DNA of 64,000 bases from Cytospora piceicola (Eukaryota; Ascomycota; Sordariomycetes; Diaporthales; Cytosporaceae), in contig JALQBC010000016.1 in NCBI GenBank assembly GCA_023375675.1, positions 496,001-560,000 on the forward strand. The letters run 5' to 3'. Below the pieces are notes generated by a model that saw only the letters and a list, made by a program, of their open reading frames with translations, made no database searches and was not told where the DNA came from. A program made the position numbers and the translations under genes. How positions within the stretch are numbered: position 1 is the first letter of the stretch; every line of letters begins with the position of its first letter. Positions 9,141 to 18,277 of the stretch are shown here, piece after piece.

Positions 9141-10571
9141 TTATACGCCTGAGAGGTCGATACTCTGGAACAGCCCTAGCAGCGCCAGAAAATCTGTACC
9201 CTCGTCGGTAGCATCCAGCTTTTGTTCCTCCAGGGCAATCTGTCCCGTCAGCCCCTTGTCCAGGACAGGCAACCTCTCCATATCCTGGCCTAGCTGTTGA
9301 CACTCCTTATTAGCGACCTTGGCCTCCCTGGGCAAAGGGTCAGCAAGTACGGAATCTATCTCCTGGAACTCGTCAAGAAAGGCCTTCCTCTGACGAAGGT
9401 CTTGCAGAGTGGCCTCTGAGTTCTCGTAGAGGAATTTACAGCGCACCTTGACGTGCTCTTCTCCATCTGGATCAAGTAGAGGTGCATTGATCTTCAACTT
9501 GCTACCACACTCCGTGCAGTTGAAGCCATCCTGGCTGATGAGACCGTTTGCCAGGGCACATATCAGCGTCTCGCTGAACCATAAGTCATCCTTGTCCCAG
9601 AGCCGGACAGCAATAACACAGACTGCCTTGGGCTGGAGCCCCTGCAGCTTCATAAGCGCACACATCATGCCGTGCGCCCTGTTGGAATACCTCAACCCAG
9701 CCTTACTGGTCGGGTCGTGTTGGGGCATCCTCGACGCCAGGTTTGTTGACAAGCCCGTGTAGATCGGGGTCTGGATCAGGGGCGTATCACCCGCGGGGTT
9801 AATCTCCAGGCTCTTGTCTACCCTTCTCTGGAGACTCTTGATCAGATCAAGCATGCCTTCTCTTCCATGTTCCTTCATCAAGTACCGTGGCCCATCCTGA
9901 GCTGTTTGAGGGTTTCGCAACTGAGTATCGACCTCGGTGATGAAGTCTCTCAGTTCCACGTCATCGATCGAGGCGTCCGACCAAACGCCGTCTAGGTCTC
10001 TCCACCGTTCGTACCCACGCACGTATCTCTTAAGATCACCAACGAGCCTGTCCAGCTCATTGGCTGTAAGCCACTTTCCGTCCCTGCCGTCAACAGCAAG
10101 GCCGAAGACATAGATACCATATCCACCCTTGGTCGGTTTCCTGTAGTGGTTGCGCAGTGCGTTGCCAGGCCGGGGATAGTAATCCCAGGCCACTGTGCCA
10201 AGAACGATTGACTTGAGCATATCCCTGGGGATTGCCTGCAATATCACAAAGTTGCGTGTTGTGTCCATCCCTGTCTTTAGGAACCGTTCTGTGCGGTTCT
10301 TGTATTCGACGTCATCAGAGGACTGTTCGTCCTCCTCCTCGTCGTCTTTGTACTCGTCATCATCATCGTCCTCATTCTTTCGCATCATGCCATAACTGCA
10401 GATGAGATAATCTGGCATCCTTGCTGCCTCTTCACCCATTTGGTAGACCAGCCCCTGCATGGCAAAGTAAGAATCGCCCCTCATCAGGCATCTTGTCCAG
10501 CGCAACCTCATACCCTCCAGCAGGGGCAATTCGGCTGTGGCTACGGGCTCTTGAGCATCAAGCGTGTCCAT
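9141..10571 (-). CDS. unknown 476-aa protein with a possible GIY-YIG nuclease-like motif
   Basis: This single-exon gene has its ATG at 10571. Near residues 75-95 there is an acidic stretch (EDDDDDEYKDDEEEDE) that looks disordered. Around residues 265-345 the pattern IYTGLSTNLASRM, followed about 55 residues later by SETLICALANGLISQDGFN, resembles the YIG strand, conserved Arg, late Glu and Asn of GIY-YIG endonucleases. A classical GIY is not clear, and the order of residues was judged only by eye. A CTEC pair follows, and the C-terminal 100 residues are helical and charged. If correct it would be a nuclear or cytosolic nuclease-fold protein. Otherwise it is a protein of unknown function. The gene is convergent with the AT-hook ORF and divergent from the coiled-coil gene. 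Confidence 0.65.
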   Translation of the reverse strand: MDTLDAQEPVATAELPLLEGMRLRWTRCLMRGDSYFAMQGLVYQMGEEAARMPDYLICSYGMMRKNEDDDDDEYKDDEEEDEQSSDDVEYKNRTERFLKTGMDTTRNFVILQAIPRDMLKSIVLGTVAWDYYPRPGNALRNHYRKPTKGGYGIYVFGLAVDGRDGKWLTANELDRLVGDLKRYVRGYERWRDLDGVWSDASIDDVELRDFITEVDTQLRNPQTAQDGPRYLMKEHGREGMLDLIKSLQRRVDKSLEINPAGDTPLIQTPIYTGLSTNLASRMPQHDPTSKAGLRYSNRAHGMMCALMKLQGLQPKAVCVIAVRLWDKDDLWFSETLICALANGLISQDGFNCTECGSKLKINAPLLDPDGEEHVKVRCKFLYENSEATLQDLRQRKAFLDEFQEIDSVLADPLPREAKVANKECQQLGQDMERLPVLDKGLTGQIALEEQKLDATDEGTDFLALLGLFQSIDLSGV

Positions 10572-10947
10572 TGTTCACTTGTACGATTGTAGGGATTGAT
10601 TTCCAAGTGTTGCGTGTGCTCTCGGCGGTTTTGGAAATGCTTCGAGCATTGAGTGTTTGCACGCATACAATAGAAGCCAGCATTCCAGAATATGGCGGAT
10701 GTGAAGAGACGGGTACGGCAAGGTACGCATGCGAAGGAAGGTACGGCAAGGTACGCATGCGAAGGTACGACAAGGAAGGCACGATGTGGTGCCTTCCGGA
10801 TTCGACAGTTGCAACATGCACCCATGATAAAATCTCCTCTCCAGTCGAAATCCAATTTCTATCCTGTTCACGATCCATAAGACAAAACAAAAACATTATT
10901 GTCTTATTCGCGAGAGTCAACACAAAAAAACAAACAAATCCATTTAC
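10572..10947. promoter_or_regulatory. divergent promoter region with 28-bp direct repeats
   Basis: This 376-bp spacer is shared by two divergent genes. It contains two near-perfect copies of a unit built from GGTACGGCAAGGTACG followed by CATGCGAAG (10712-10736 and 10740-10764, period 28) plus a partial third copy. The unit holds GTAC and GCATGC palindromes. A regulatory role is inferred from position only. Confidence 0.45.
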
Positions 10948-13227
10948 ATGGACAATATCAATCTGTTCGCGGATAGATGCCGCACCCTCGCAGAGAGGTT
11001 TGATTTGGCTGTGCAGTCCCTGCCAGATGCAGGCAACGGGGATGAGCTCAAGAAAGTGGACTTGGGAAATGCGTTGCAGTTCCTGGAGAGTGCTGCAACC
11101 GAACTCAAGGACACAGTGAGCCGTGTGAAGAGGATAGAAGCCGTGCTTTCTGAGAAGCAGGCAGACATCATCGAGAGGGATGATGTAGAGACAAGTGCCA
11201 CTGCCAAGTTGGCAGAGGCAGAGGCGCAGTCCGCACTTGCCGGTGACAAGATGCGGGAGTATGAGATATTGAAGGGAAAACTTGAGGTTGATCAATCCCG
11301 AGTCAAGGCAGACTTGGCCCAAGCAGCCAGGCAGTCCGCAATTGCCGATGAAAGAATGCGGCAATATGAGAAACTGAAGGGGAAACTTGAGGACGATCAG
11401 TCCCAAGTCCAGGCCAAGTTGGCTGAGGCAGAGACACACTCCGCACTCACCAGTGAGAAGCTGCGGATGTATGAGACTTTGAAAAGAAAACTTGAGGACG
11501 ACCGGTCCCAAGTCATGGCAAATATGGAATTCTGGGCCTCAAAGTTGGAGGCTCTGAAGCAGCAGGAATTGGCGATAGCCAATGAGAGGGTCAGTGCAAA
11601 TGCGGTCACGATGGCCGAGAAGAATCTAAGATCCCTCAACAAGGAGGCCGACGAGATCGGCATCAGAAAGGCCGCTGTCCAGGCGGAGGTTGATGAGCTC
11701 AACAAGAGAAAGACCACCCTTCAAAAGGAAGTTGATGGTATTCATGATAACTTGTTGGAGTTCCGGCGCAGGTGGCAGCGTCTGCATAAGCAGGACAAGG
11801 ATCTTGACAACAAAATCAAGGAATTCAACGAGCGGATATCTGCTCTCGACGAACTGCAGCAGAGCCATGACAGAATGCTCAGCGAGGAGAAGGAGAGAGT
11901 GGGCAGGAGGGACGAGACCATCAGCCGCCTCCAGGCAACGGTACAGGCGAAACGAAATGAGCTGCGTGCCCAGGAGGACACTGTGACCAGTCTCCGCGCA
12001 GAGTCTGAAGCAGCTCTCCAGGCGCGGAATGAGAAAGACCAAGCTATCAGGGGCTTGAAGTCGAAAATCGAGACGGAGAAGAAGAGTGCAGAGGCCCTGC
12101 GAACACAGTTGTCTGAGGCGAACAATAAGGTCAAGGCTTTGGAGCAAGCTTCAGACGAAGTAAAGCTACAGGTTGAGGCGGAGAAGAAGAGTGCAGAGGC
12201 GCTGCGGATACAGTTGTCCGATGCAAAGGCCATGGTCAAGGCTCTGGAGCAAGCTTCAGACGAGACAAAGAACCAACAAGACTCCTTGGAAGGCAAGTAC
12301 GAGGACTTGTTGCGGCGAATCGAGGAACTGAAGGTCTCATCCACGGAGGCTGTAGATGGTTTGATGACCTCTACAAGAGACACTGTCAAGTCTTCTGTAG
12401 ATGGTATAGAACAACTGAAGGAGGCCATGGTAGTTGCTACCGGCGCACTGAAAAGTGAAACGGAAGTCGTTGGTCAGTTCCGGGGTGTGTGGTCCCCGAA
12501 GGTGAGACAGGTCGAATCATCAGCGAAGCAGCTCGATGATACGAACAAGGACTTTCGGCTCCTTGAACAAGGGTGGTCCGCCAGGCTTCGGGAAGTAACT
12601 TCCCTCGCCGAAGGGAAGAAGGCGGAGCTGATTCATGCCTTTAGTGAGCAGACGAATGCAGAACACAAGGCCGAGTTGGCCGGCTTGCACCGGCGGCACG
12701 AGGATGAGAGGGAGGCAGACCGGGCAGCACTGTCCGAAGCACGATCCGAAGTGGAGGAGTTGCGAAAGCAGCTCAGCCAGGCGGTCGAGATCCGTACCTC
12801 ACCGGAGCGGAGGCACAAGCGGGTGAGAGGTGATGACTATCCACACACTCCGCCATTCTCTGAACACCGACCACAGGGGGAGCCGTCCAGGTGGAAGGCG
12901 GCTGTGGACACTGCAGATGCGGTTTGGCGGTCATTCGAGCCGGTGATCCTGACCGATGACATGAGCTACTCCGAACTCATTGGACATCTGTCTTTCGCCG
13001 TGGAGACAGAAAAGAATGCTGGCCGATTTCGAGAGTTTCTAAAGTCTGACGCGCAGGGGTGGTACTGCGCGGAGGCGGTCATTGAACTTGGGTATAAGGA
13101 TGGGAAAAGTAGAATGGAAAAGGGATGTGCATATTCAGAGAAGCACAGGAAAAAGGGTTGCACCGGGTTGCGGAAGGTAGCTGGCAGTCGAAAGCTGGAG
13201 GTCAAGGAATTTGAAGGGGCAGGATAG
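10948..13227 (+). CDS. long coiled-coil protein, 759 aa
   Basis: This single-exon gene has its ATG at 10948. From about residue 60 to 620 the protein is almost continuous coiled coil. It has three near-tandem copies of a unit of about 36 residues, each with a MREYEILKGKLE-like core (residues about 95-200), and later a pair of units beginning EKKSAEALR (about 375-430). A basic hinge, RRHKRVRGDD, follows near 625. The last 130 residues form a compact globular-looking cap (SFEPVILTDDM, WYCAEAVIELGY). This resembles a scaffold or filament-type architecture, but composition alone does not give a family. There is no signal peptide or membrane span. A second long coiled-coil protein lies 3 kb downstream on the other strand. 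Confidence 0.75.
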   Translation: MDNINLFADRCRTLAERFDLAVQSLPDAGNGDELKKVDLGNALQFLESAATELKDTVSRVKRIEAVLSEKQADIIERDDVETSATAKLAEAEAQSALAGDKMREYEILKGKLEVDQSRVKADLAQAARQSAIADERMRQYEKLKGKLEDDQSQVQAKLAEAETHSALTSEKLRMYETLKRKLEDDRSQVMANMEFWASKLEALKQQELAIANERVSANAVTMAEKNLRSLNKEADEIGIRKAAVQAEVDELNKRKTTLQKEVDGIHDNLLEFRRRWQRLHKQDKDLDNKIKEFNERISALDELQQSHDRMLSEEKERVGRRDETISRLQATVQAKRNELRAQEDTVTSLRAESEAALQARNEKDQAIRGLKSKIETEKKSAEALRTQLSEANNKVKALEQASDEVKLQVEAEKKSAEALRIQLSDAKAMVKALEQASDETKNQQDSLEGKYEDLLRRIEELKVSSTEAVDGLMTSTRDTVKSSVDGIEQLKEAMVVATGALKSETEVVGQFRGVWSPKVRQVESSAKQLDDTNKDFRLLEQGWSARLREVTSLAEGKKAELIHAFSEQTNAEHKAELAGLHRRHEDEREADRAALSEARSEVEELRKQLSQAVEIRTSPERRHKRVRGDDYPHTPPFSEHRPQGEPSRWKAAVDTADAVWRSFEPVILTDDMSYSELIGHLSFAVETEKNAGRFREFLKSDAQGWYCAEAVIELGYKDGKSRMEKGCAYSEKHRKKGCTGLRKVAGSRKLEVKEFEGAG

Positions 13228-13637
13228 ATCCTGGCAATGTATCATGGGGATCTTGAGGGACGGAAACCATGGACAAGCATATAATAGCATCAATCTTTGT
13301 ATTTTACACAATAAACTACACTCCATTCACCCGGGTATCCGTTGCCACGGCGATAGAACACCTTCGCCCTGTCCATCCACCCTCCACCTACCCTTCCACC
13401 CGGTCTGTATCCTGCCCTGTTACCGACAACTGACCGAAACACTCTTACTAGCCAGGTGCCCACCCTTTCCATGAAGACTACACTCGCAATGCTGGTCCTG
13501 TTCTACCCATCAAGTCGTGGGGCCTGGTGAAGTCTTGAGGCCTCGAAGCCCCGAACGGACTAGTCTGTATCCGAGTTAAGGTGCCCAATTCGGCGTCTCC
13601 TCTTCCTCTTTGGCTCCGATGTACCCTTGGATGCCAC
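13228..13637. other. convergent 3' spacer
   Basis: These 410 bp separate two convergent genes and presumably hold their 3' UTRs. AATAAA-like sequence (ACAATAAACT near 13310) could serve polyadenylation of the rightward gene. I see nothing else. Confidence 0.45.
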
Positions 13638-14771
13638 CTACTCAGTCTCTTCTTTCACAGAAGCTGGATCTTCTGTCTCGCTGTCCAGATCCTCAACGGA
13701 AGTCTCTGGCATCAGTTTGAGAGGTTCATCGACCGCACCCTCCTCCTCGACTTCATCCTGCACGTTCCTCCAAATTTCTTTGTTTCGGAAGTAGTATAGC
13801 ATGTATGGAGAATCCTGGTGCTCCACCAGCCAAGAATTGTCGACGTAGCCTCCCGTCTCGGCCATGTATATGTAGGGGACAATGTTTGTCCCCAGGAAGT
13901 CGTACAACCGCACACGGTCACGCCCTGTTTCGGAGCCGCGCAGCTTCACTATTGCCATCAGCAAGTAGCTTTGCGGTTCACCTTCGCTGTACTGCACAGT
14001 CCTTCTCGTCCGTGCACCCCCCGTTGCGCTCCTGACAGTGGGTATGTGCGCAGGGAACTTGAACTCCCTGATGGTGTTGATGTTGAAGTTGTCCAGCTTC
14101 TTCTTGGGCAACAGTTTGACTCGCATCACAACCGGTGACTTGTTGGCCATAAAGTATTGCACCTTGTCCTTGCCAAACTCCTTCAGTCTACCCTCGAAAC
14201 GGCCGAACTTGTCTTCCAGCACGTCTTCGAGCCTCTCGTGCTGCGACGTATCCCACACGACCAAGCTCTGACGGGCCTCGAGTACAGTCTGTTCCCGCTC
14301 GTCAGGAAGGTAGGACCAGGCGTCGGCATCAGTCCATTTGTGCATGATGGGGTAGCTGAGGCGGAAAGAATCGTGCGCCCAGATGCTCGTAAACATGCTC
14401 TCGCTCTCGGATAGATCAGAAAAACTGGGATTCTCTCCAAGCTTCCAGTCCTTCACGATAATCCCGTACATGCTCGCACGAGCAGCTAGCTCTTCCTTCA
14501 ATTCTTCAGGCGTCTCGGCACCAAAGTTCGAAAGCGCAAATGTCAGGAGCTCATTTGAGGTGACAGTTCCATCTAAAGCGTCTCGCGGATAGATGTGACC
14601 GTAAATGTGCCGAAATACCACAATCAGACAGTCCATCGCGGACATGTTTTTGCCTTCTTTGCTGTCTGAAAACGGCCAGCAATGCTTGAGAAGCAGATGA
14701 AGCGCACCCTCCACATGACCTTTGCGTTTGACGTATTCGCGAACGTCCTCGAGTTTCGTACTCTTCTCCAT
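13638..14771 (-). CDS. unknown 377-aa protein with a faint ubiquitin-protease-like (USP) pattern
   Basis: This single-exon gene starts at the ATG at 14771. The order of conserved hydrophobic patches loosely follows a USP fold. GALHLLLKHCWPF near the N-terminus stands where USPs have the Cys box. PVVMRVKLLPKKKLDNF followed by FPAHI stands where they have the LxRF...FP region. YLLMAIVKLRGSE...NSW...SPYMLYYFRN stands where they have the His box and terminal strand. The catalytic GHY and the N-terminal NTCY are absent, so any USP-like domain would be inactive. The C-terminus is acidic. This is a by-eye reading, and a lineage-specific unknown protein is equally possible. There is no signal peptide or membrane span. 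Confidence 0.6.
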   Translation of the reverse strand: MEKSTKLEDVREYVKRKGHVEGALHLLLKHCWPFSDSKEGKNMSAMDCLIVVFRHIYGHIYPRDALDGTVTSNELLTFALSNFGAETPEELKEELAARASMYGIIVKDWKLGENPSFSDLSESESMFTSIWAHDSFRLSYPIMHKWTDADAWSYLPDEREQTVLEARQSLVVWDTSQHERLEDVLEDKFGRFEGRLKEFGKDKVQYFMANKSPVVMRVKLLPKKKLDNFNINTIREFKFPAHIPTVRSATGGARTRRTVQYSEGEPQSYLLMAIVKLRGSETGRDRVRLYDFLGTNIVPYIYMAETGGYVDNSWLVEHQDSPYMLYYFRNKEIWRNVQDEVEEEGAVDEPLKLMPETSVEDLDSETEDPASVKEETE

Positions 14772-14989
14772 TTTCGATGAAGTGATTTGTTTGTTGACGG
14801 TTTGTCGACTTTTTGATTAGGACTGTTGTGGTTTACAGCTGCAAGCGCAAATTCCAATTGAAGGAGTTTGTTTGGTGTTTTCAAATTAGAGGTGGGAAAT
14901 CTCAGGAGACTGGCAGTAACAGGTACGTATCTTGCCTGCTTTTTTGGCACTCAAGTACCTTGGTACATACGTATGTTAATAGACCTGGG

Positions 14990-15313
14990 CACCTACCATA
15001 CCGCGCAACTGGTTATTTTGAAAACGCTCAGAGGTACCGTTTACGTGCTCTAAAACGGTTTTAAGGGAAGGCACCTGGTAGGAGGCAACTACCTAGGTAC
15101 CTAGGTACTTAAAGATCCAGAAACCATCTTAGAACGAAGGGACTATTTTAAAGTAAGTGACCATTTCAGAGCAAAGTAACTATTTCAGAATAGTGAATAA
15201 TGCCTGACTGAACTTAAAGCTAAAACCGTTTTAAAGCACGTAACGGTACCTCTAAGCGTTTTCAAAACAATCGTCGCCGCGGTATGGTAGGTATATAGGT
15301 ACCAGGTGCCTTC
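14990..15313. mobile_element. palindromic (MITE-like or foldback) repeat element
   Basis: The left arm (about 14990-15066) and right arm (about 15221-15293) are imperfect reverse complements. They share the order ACCTACCATACCGCG, TTTTGAAAACGCT, AGAGGTACCGT, ACGTGCT and AAAACGGTTTTA. A second inverted pair, GGAAGGCACCTGGTA, lies at about 15066-15080 and 15299-15313. No ORF lies inside. This fits a non-autonomous foldback or MITE-like element, but no target-site duplication was established. Confidence 0.5.
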
Positions 15314-15752
15314 TAAGCAAGGTGACTACGGTGCTTTCACACTAGGTGCCTTCCCTTCAAGATCTCAAGGCGACAACCTTCGAAACCTTCCCTTTAAGAT
15401 CTTCAAGACCTTCCTCTTAAGATCAAGACCATTAAGACTATCAAGACTATCAAGACTATTAAGACCTTCAGACCTTAAAGTAGCTATGTAGGTAGACTAA
15501 GTAAGTTACTCTCGAACGGTAAAACTTCATCCCTAGCTAAGATGTTTACGTGTAGGTTTCTGAAAATAACCTCTGTACCTAAAAACGATCTAAGTATAAA
15601 ATGACCTTAGTACCTCGAAACGATTTCGGAATGATCTTAAAGACCTAGCATATATTTAAATCTAGAATCGGCCCTACGGATTTGAAACGGTCCTATAGAT
15701 TTCGAAACGGTCTTTCTGCTTCAAGTTCAATCAGCCACAGTTTCTGACCAGG

Positions 15753-15803
15753 TTACGGTGCCTCCGAGCGTTTTCAAAATAGCCAGTTGCGCGGTATGGT
15801 AGC
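15753..15803. repeat. dispersed copy of the palindromic element arm
   Basis: This segment repeats, in the orientation of the right arm, the order GGTTACGGTGCCTC, GAGCGTTTTCAAAA and GCGCGGTATGGTAG. It is a third diverged copy of the arm found at 14990-15066 and 15221-15293. Confidence 0.6.
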
Positions 15804-16024
15804 TATTACAGTGCTGTAGGCTGTTAGAGGGCATTCTAGGACAAAGAACAACCAGCCTCTTAAACATGCACACCACCCCTCTATGCCGATTTGGTTAGCT
15901 GTTCTCATGATGGGTCACTGGTTATACGAAAGTAGATGGAGACGAAAACAGTTTAATTTCGAATTCTCCATGCCCGGTACATATCCTTATATCGAGACTC
16001 CATGCCCATCGAATAACCCTTACA

Positions 16025-18277
16025 TCAAATCCTCCATGACCACTGGATATCCTTGACAACCCTAGACTCCAAGTGAATCGCCTCCTTTGAATCGGGCGAT
16101 TTGATATCGTAACCCCAGATGCTTGCAGTCCACCTCGACTTTGCAAAGAAGCGTATCGATCGATCCTTGGTATCGATGACAGCTGCAGCTGACGATGCGT
16201 CCCGGGTGAAGACGGCGCGCGTGTCAGTGAAGAAGTGACACTCCTCACCCTCTTCTGGATTCTTATGCCCCATGACTATCGCGAAGACATCTCTGTACTC
16301 ATGGGCACCAAGGATCGCCGTCAAGCCATCCTTGGCTGCTGCCAGGTCGGGCCGCCATCTCTGCTCCACGGTGCTCAAAAGCTGCCAGAAGACGATGCCA
16401 GCTTCGAACCCATCTACCGGCTGCGCCTCCACTGCCTTCACAAAGACAGTGGCCAGCTCAGAAAAGACCCCAGTATGGACCACCGGGCTCGTCGAGACAA
16501 GCTCCATCATCCCCTTCATCGTCAGATGGCACCTCCGACTCGAAATCTGCCCGGTCACCGCTGCCTTGTAGAGCTCCAAGACCATCGTCTCGAACCCTGA
16601 AGGCAAGGGTGCCACATCCTCAACCTCCACCTCCCTCTCGCCCCAGGTTGCGAGTATCGACCAGCCCGAAACCTGTGCCGGCCCTGGCGATGTCACGTCG
16701 CAGCGCACCTGAACCTGCTGCGCAAGTCCGGTAAAGACACTCGAGTCTTCGGGAGACGTCAGGCACAGCCGTGCCAGGAAACCCTGCAACTCCTCCACGC
16801 CCTCTTGCGCCTGGCGTTCGGCCTTGGTAAGCAACTCGCTTGTCTGTGAAAGCCTTTGCGTCAGATCACTAATCTGCGTCTCCATAGAATCGATACGGCT
16901 GGTCGCATCACTCAGCGCGGTGTTGTGAGACTTATCCCACCAAGCCAGCTTCTCCCGGACCATGGACAACTCTTGGTCTGTCCGTGATACCTCCTGCTCC
17001 TTACGGGCAACATCACCCGTAAGCTTCGAGACCTGCCTCTCCAGCTCCCTGGTAGAGTTTACACTGACCACGAGTGCCCGGTTCTTCTCCGTGAGTTCGG
17101 CGTGCTGCTGAACTGCACCGAGCTGCCACCTTCTGATTTCGTCCAGAGACCCCTCCAGCCCCTTCTTATCCCGTTCGAGAGATTCGAGGGAAGCCCGCAG
17201 CTCGGCCTCGATCTGTACCAACGACTCGACCTTGCCCCTCTCTGTCCCAAGCAAGCTCTGGGCCTTGGCCACCTCGTCGCCGAGCTTGGCAACCTGGTCG
17301 ACCAACCTTGCTATCTCTTTCCCTTGTGCCTCGGCCCCCCCTTCGAGGCTTGCGATCCTCTCCGACTTGGACTTCTGTGAAGCCGCGGCACGCTCCAGCT
17401 CTTCTTTCAACAATCGCGCCTTTTCACGCTCTTGAAGAGTTTCCCGCATCTTCTCATCCACCCTTCTTCCAAGGGCTTCTTTCTCCCCTTCGAGACTGGT
17501 CACAGCCGCGGCCGACTCGTCCAATTGCTCCCTGAGGCCGTAGCACTCTTCTTCCGCCTGCGAGAGCAGTACCTTTCCCTCTCGGCAAACCTCCTCGAGC
17601 TCCTTGAACTCAATCTTGTGGCGACTTGCGTTCAGCTTCAGCTGATCCATCTGGCTCTCAAGATTTTTAGCAGTGTCGATGGCCTTGACGTTCTCACTGA
17701 GTTCCCCCTGCAGTTCTTTGACCTGAGCCTCGAGCTCGGCCACGCGGGTGTTCAGCTGGCCCACCTGGGCAGTGGTGGTGGTTTTGCTCTCCTCAAAGTG
17801 GGCTCTGCTCCATTCATCCCGCTCGATCAACTTCAACTCCCGTCTCTCCAGCGCGTCATACTTGTTTTGCAACTCCTGAAAACGGGCCTTCTCGGTCTCG
17901 ACTGCCATGCTGAGCACCGCGTTGCGGCTCTGGAGTGCCTGATTCTCTTCCACCGTAGCCATGATGCGGTCGTCGACGGCCCGCTGTTTCAGGTTCGAGC
18001 TGTCGTTCTTGAGCGTGGAGACTTCTTGCTCCAGCCAGCCCTTCTCCCGTTCAAGCACTCCGATCTTTTCGTTCTCCTTCCTCAGCCTATCAACTTCGTT
18101 GTCCCTGAGCTCGATCCTCTGTTGTAGACGATCACGAGCAGATCTGGACTGTTCGTTGGTACGGTCCAGCGTCTTTTGGGCTTCTTCTCGATCCTTAACA
18201 CTCTGCTCTTGCAGATAGCGGACTGTCCCCTTCAGCGTCTCTAGTGCAGACCCTGAGCTTGCTTCTACCCCGGTCAA
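16025..18277 (-). CDS. long coiled-coil protein, about 750 aa, 5' end uncertain
   Basis: The open frame ends at 16025 and extends up to 18277. Residues 1 to about 500 are continuous coiled coil (many EKxxLE and QxxELExQ heptads). The last 230 residues are globular (SGWSILATWGERE, SRRCHLTMKGMMEL, HFFTDTRAVFTRD). The start is a problem. No ATG opens the frame at 18277, where the codon is TTG. The same frame has an ATG at 18325, but two adjacent TAG codons (18299-18304) interrupt it. The first internal Met codons are about 100 residues in. Either an upstream exon was missed or the 5' end is damaged. Myosin- or SMC-like similarity would come only from the coil. It is convergent, across the repeat-rich spacer, with nothing recognisable. 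Confidence 0.65.
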   Translation of the reverse strand: MTGVEASSGSALETLKGTVRYLQEQSVKDREEAQKTLDRTNEQSRSARDRLQQRIELRDNEVDRLRKENEKIGVLEREKGWLEQEVSTLKNDSSNLKQRAVDDRIMATVEENQALQSRNAVLSMAVETEKARFQELQNKYDALERRELKLIERDEWSRAHFEESKTTTTAQVGQLNTRVAELEAQVKELQGELSENVKAIDTAKNLESQMDQLKLNASRHKIEFKELEEVCREGKVLLSQAEEECYGLREQLDESAAAVTSLEGEKEALGRRVDEKMRETLQEREKARLLKEELERAAASQKSKSERIASLEGGAEAQGKEIARLVDQVAKLGDEVAKAQSLLGTERGKVESLVQIEAELRASLESLERDKKGLEGSLDEIRRWQLGAVQQHAELTEKNRALVVSVNSTRELERQVSKLTGDVARKEQEVSRTDQELSMVREKLAWWDKSHNTALSDATSRIDSMETQISDLTQRLSQTSELLTKAERQAQEGVEELQGFLARLCLTSPEDSSVFTGLAQQVQVRCDVTSPGPAQVSGWSILATWGEREVEVEDVAPLPSGFETMVLELYKAAVTGQISSRRCHLTMKGMMELVSTSPVVHTGVFSELATVFVKAVEAQPVDGFEAGIVFWQLLSTVEQRWRPDLAAAKDGLTAILGAHEYRDVFAIVMGHKNPEEGEECHFFTDTRAVFTRDASSAAAVIDTKDRSIRFFAKSRWTASIWGYDIKSPDSKEAIHLESRVVKDIQWSWRI

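Larger units (their letters stand above)
14772..16024. other. repeat-rich intergenic region
   Basis: About 1.25 kb without a gene. It holds a palindromic repeat element, a further dispersed copy of its arm, a TACCTAGG cluster at 15091-15110, and degenerate short repeats (AAGACC/AAGACT units about 15380-15480; GAAACGGTC units about 15620-15715). The region is AT-richer than its surroundings. Confidence 0.65.

Noticed and set aside
8889..9152. Pro/Ser-rich small ORF
   Set aside because: It is only the translation of the pyrimidine minisatellite.
10558..11511. 317-codon leftward frame
   Set aside because: It overlaps the start of the coiled-coil gene and the promoter repeats antisense; its Leu-rich repeats mirror the duplicated coil units.
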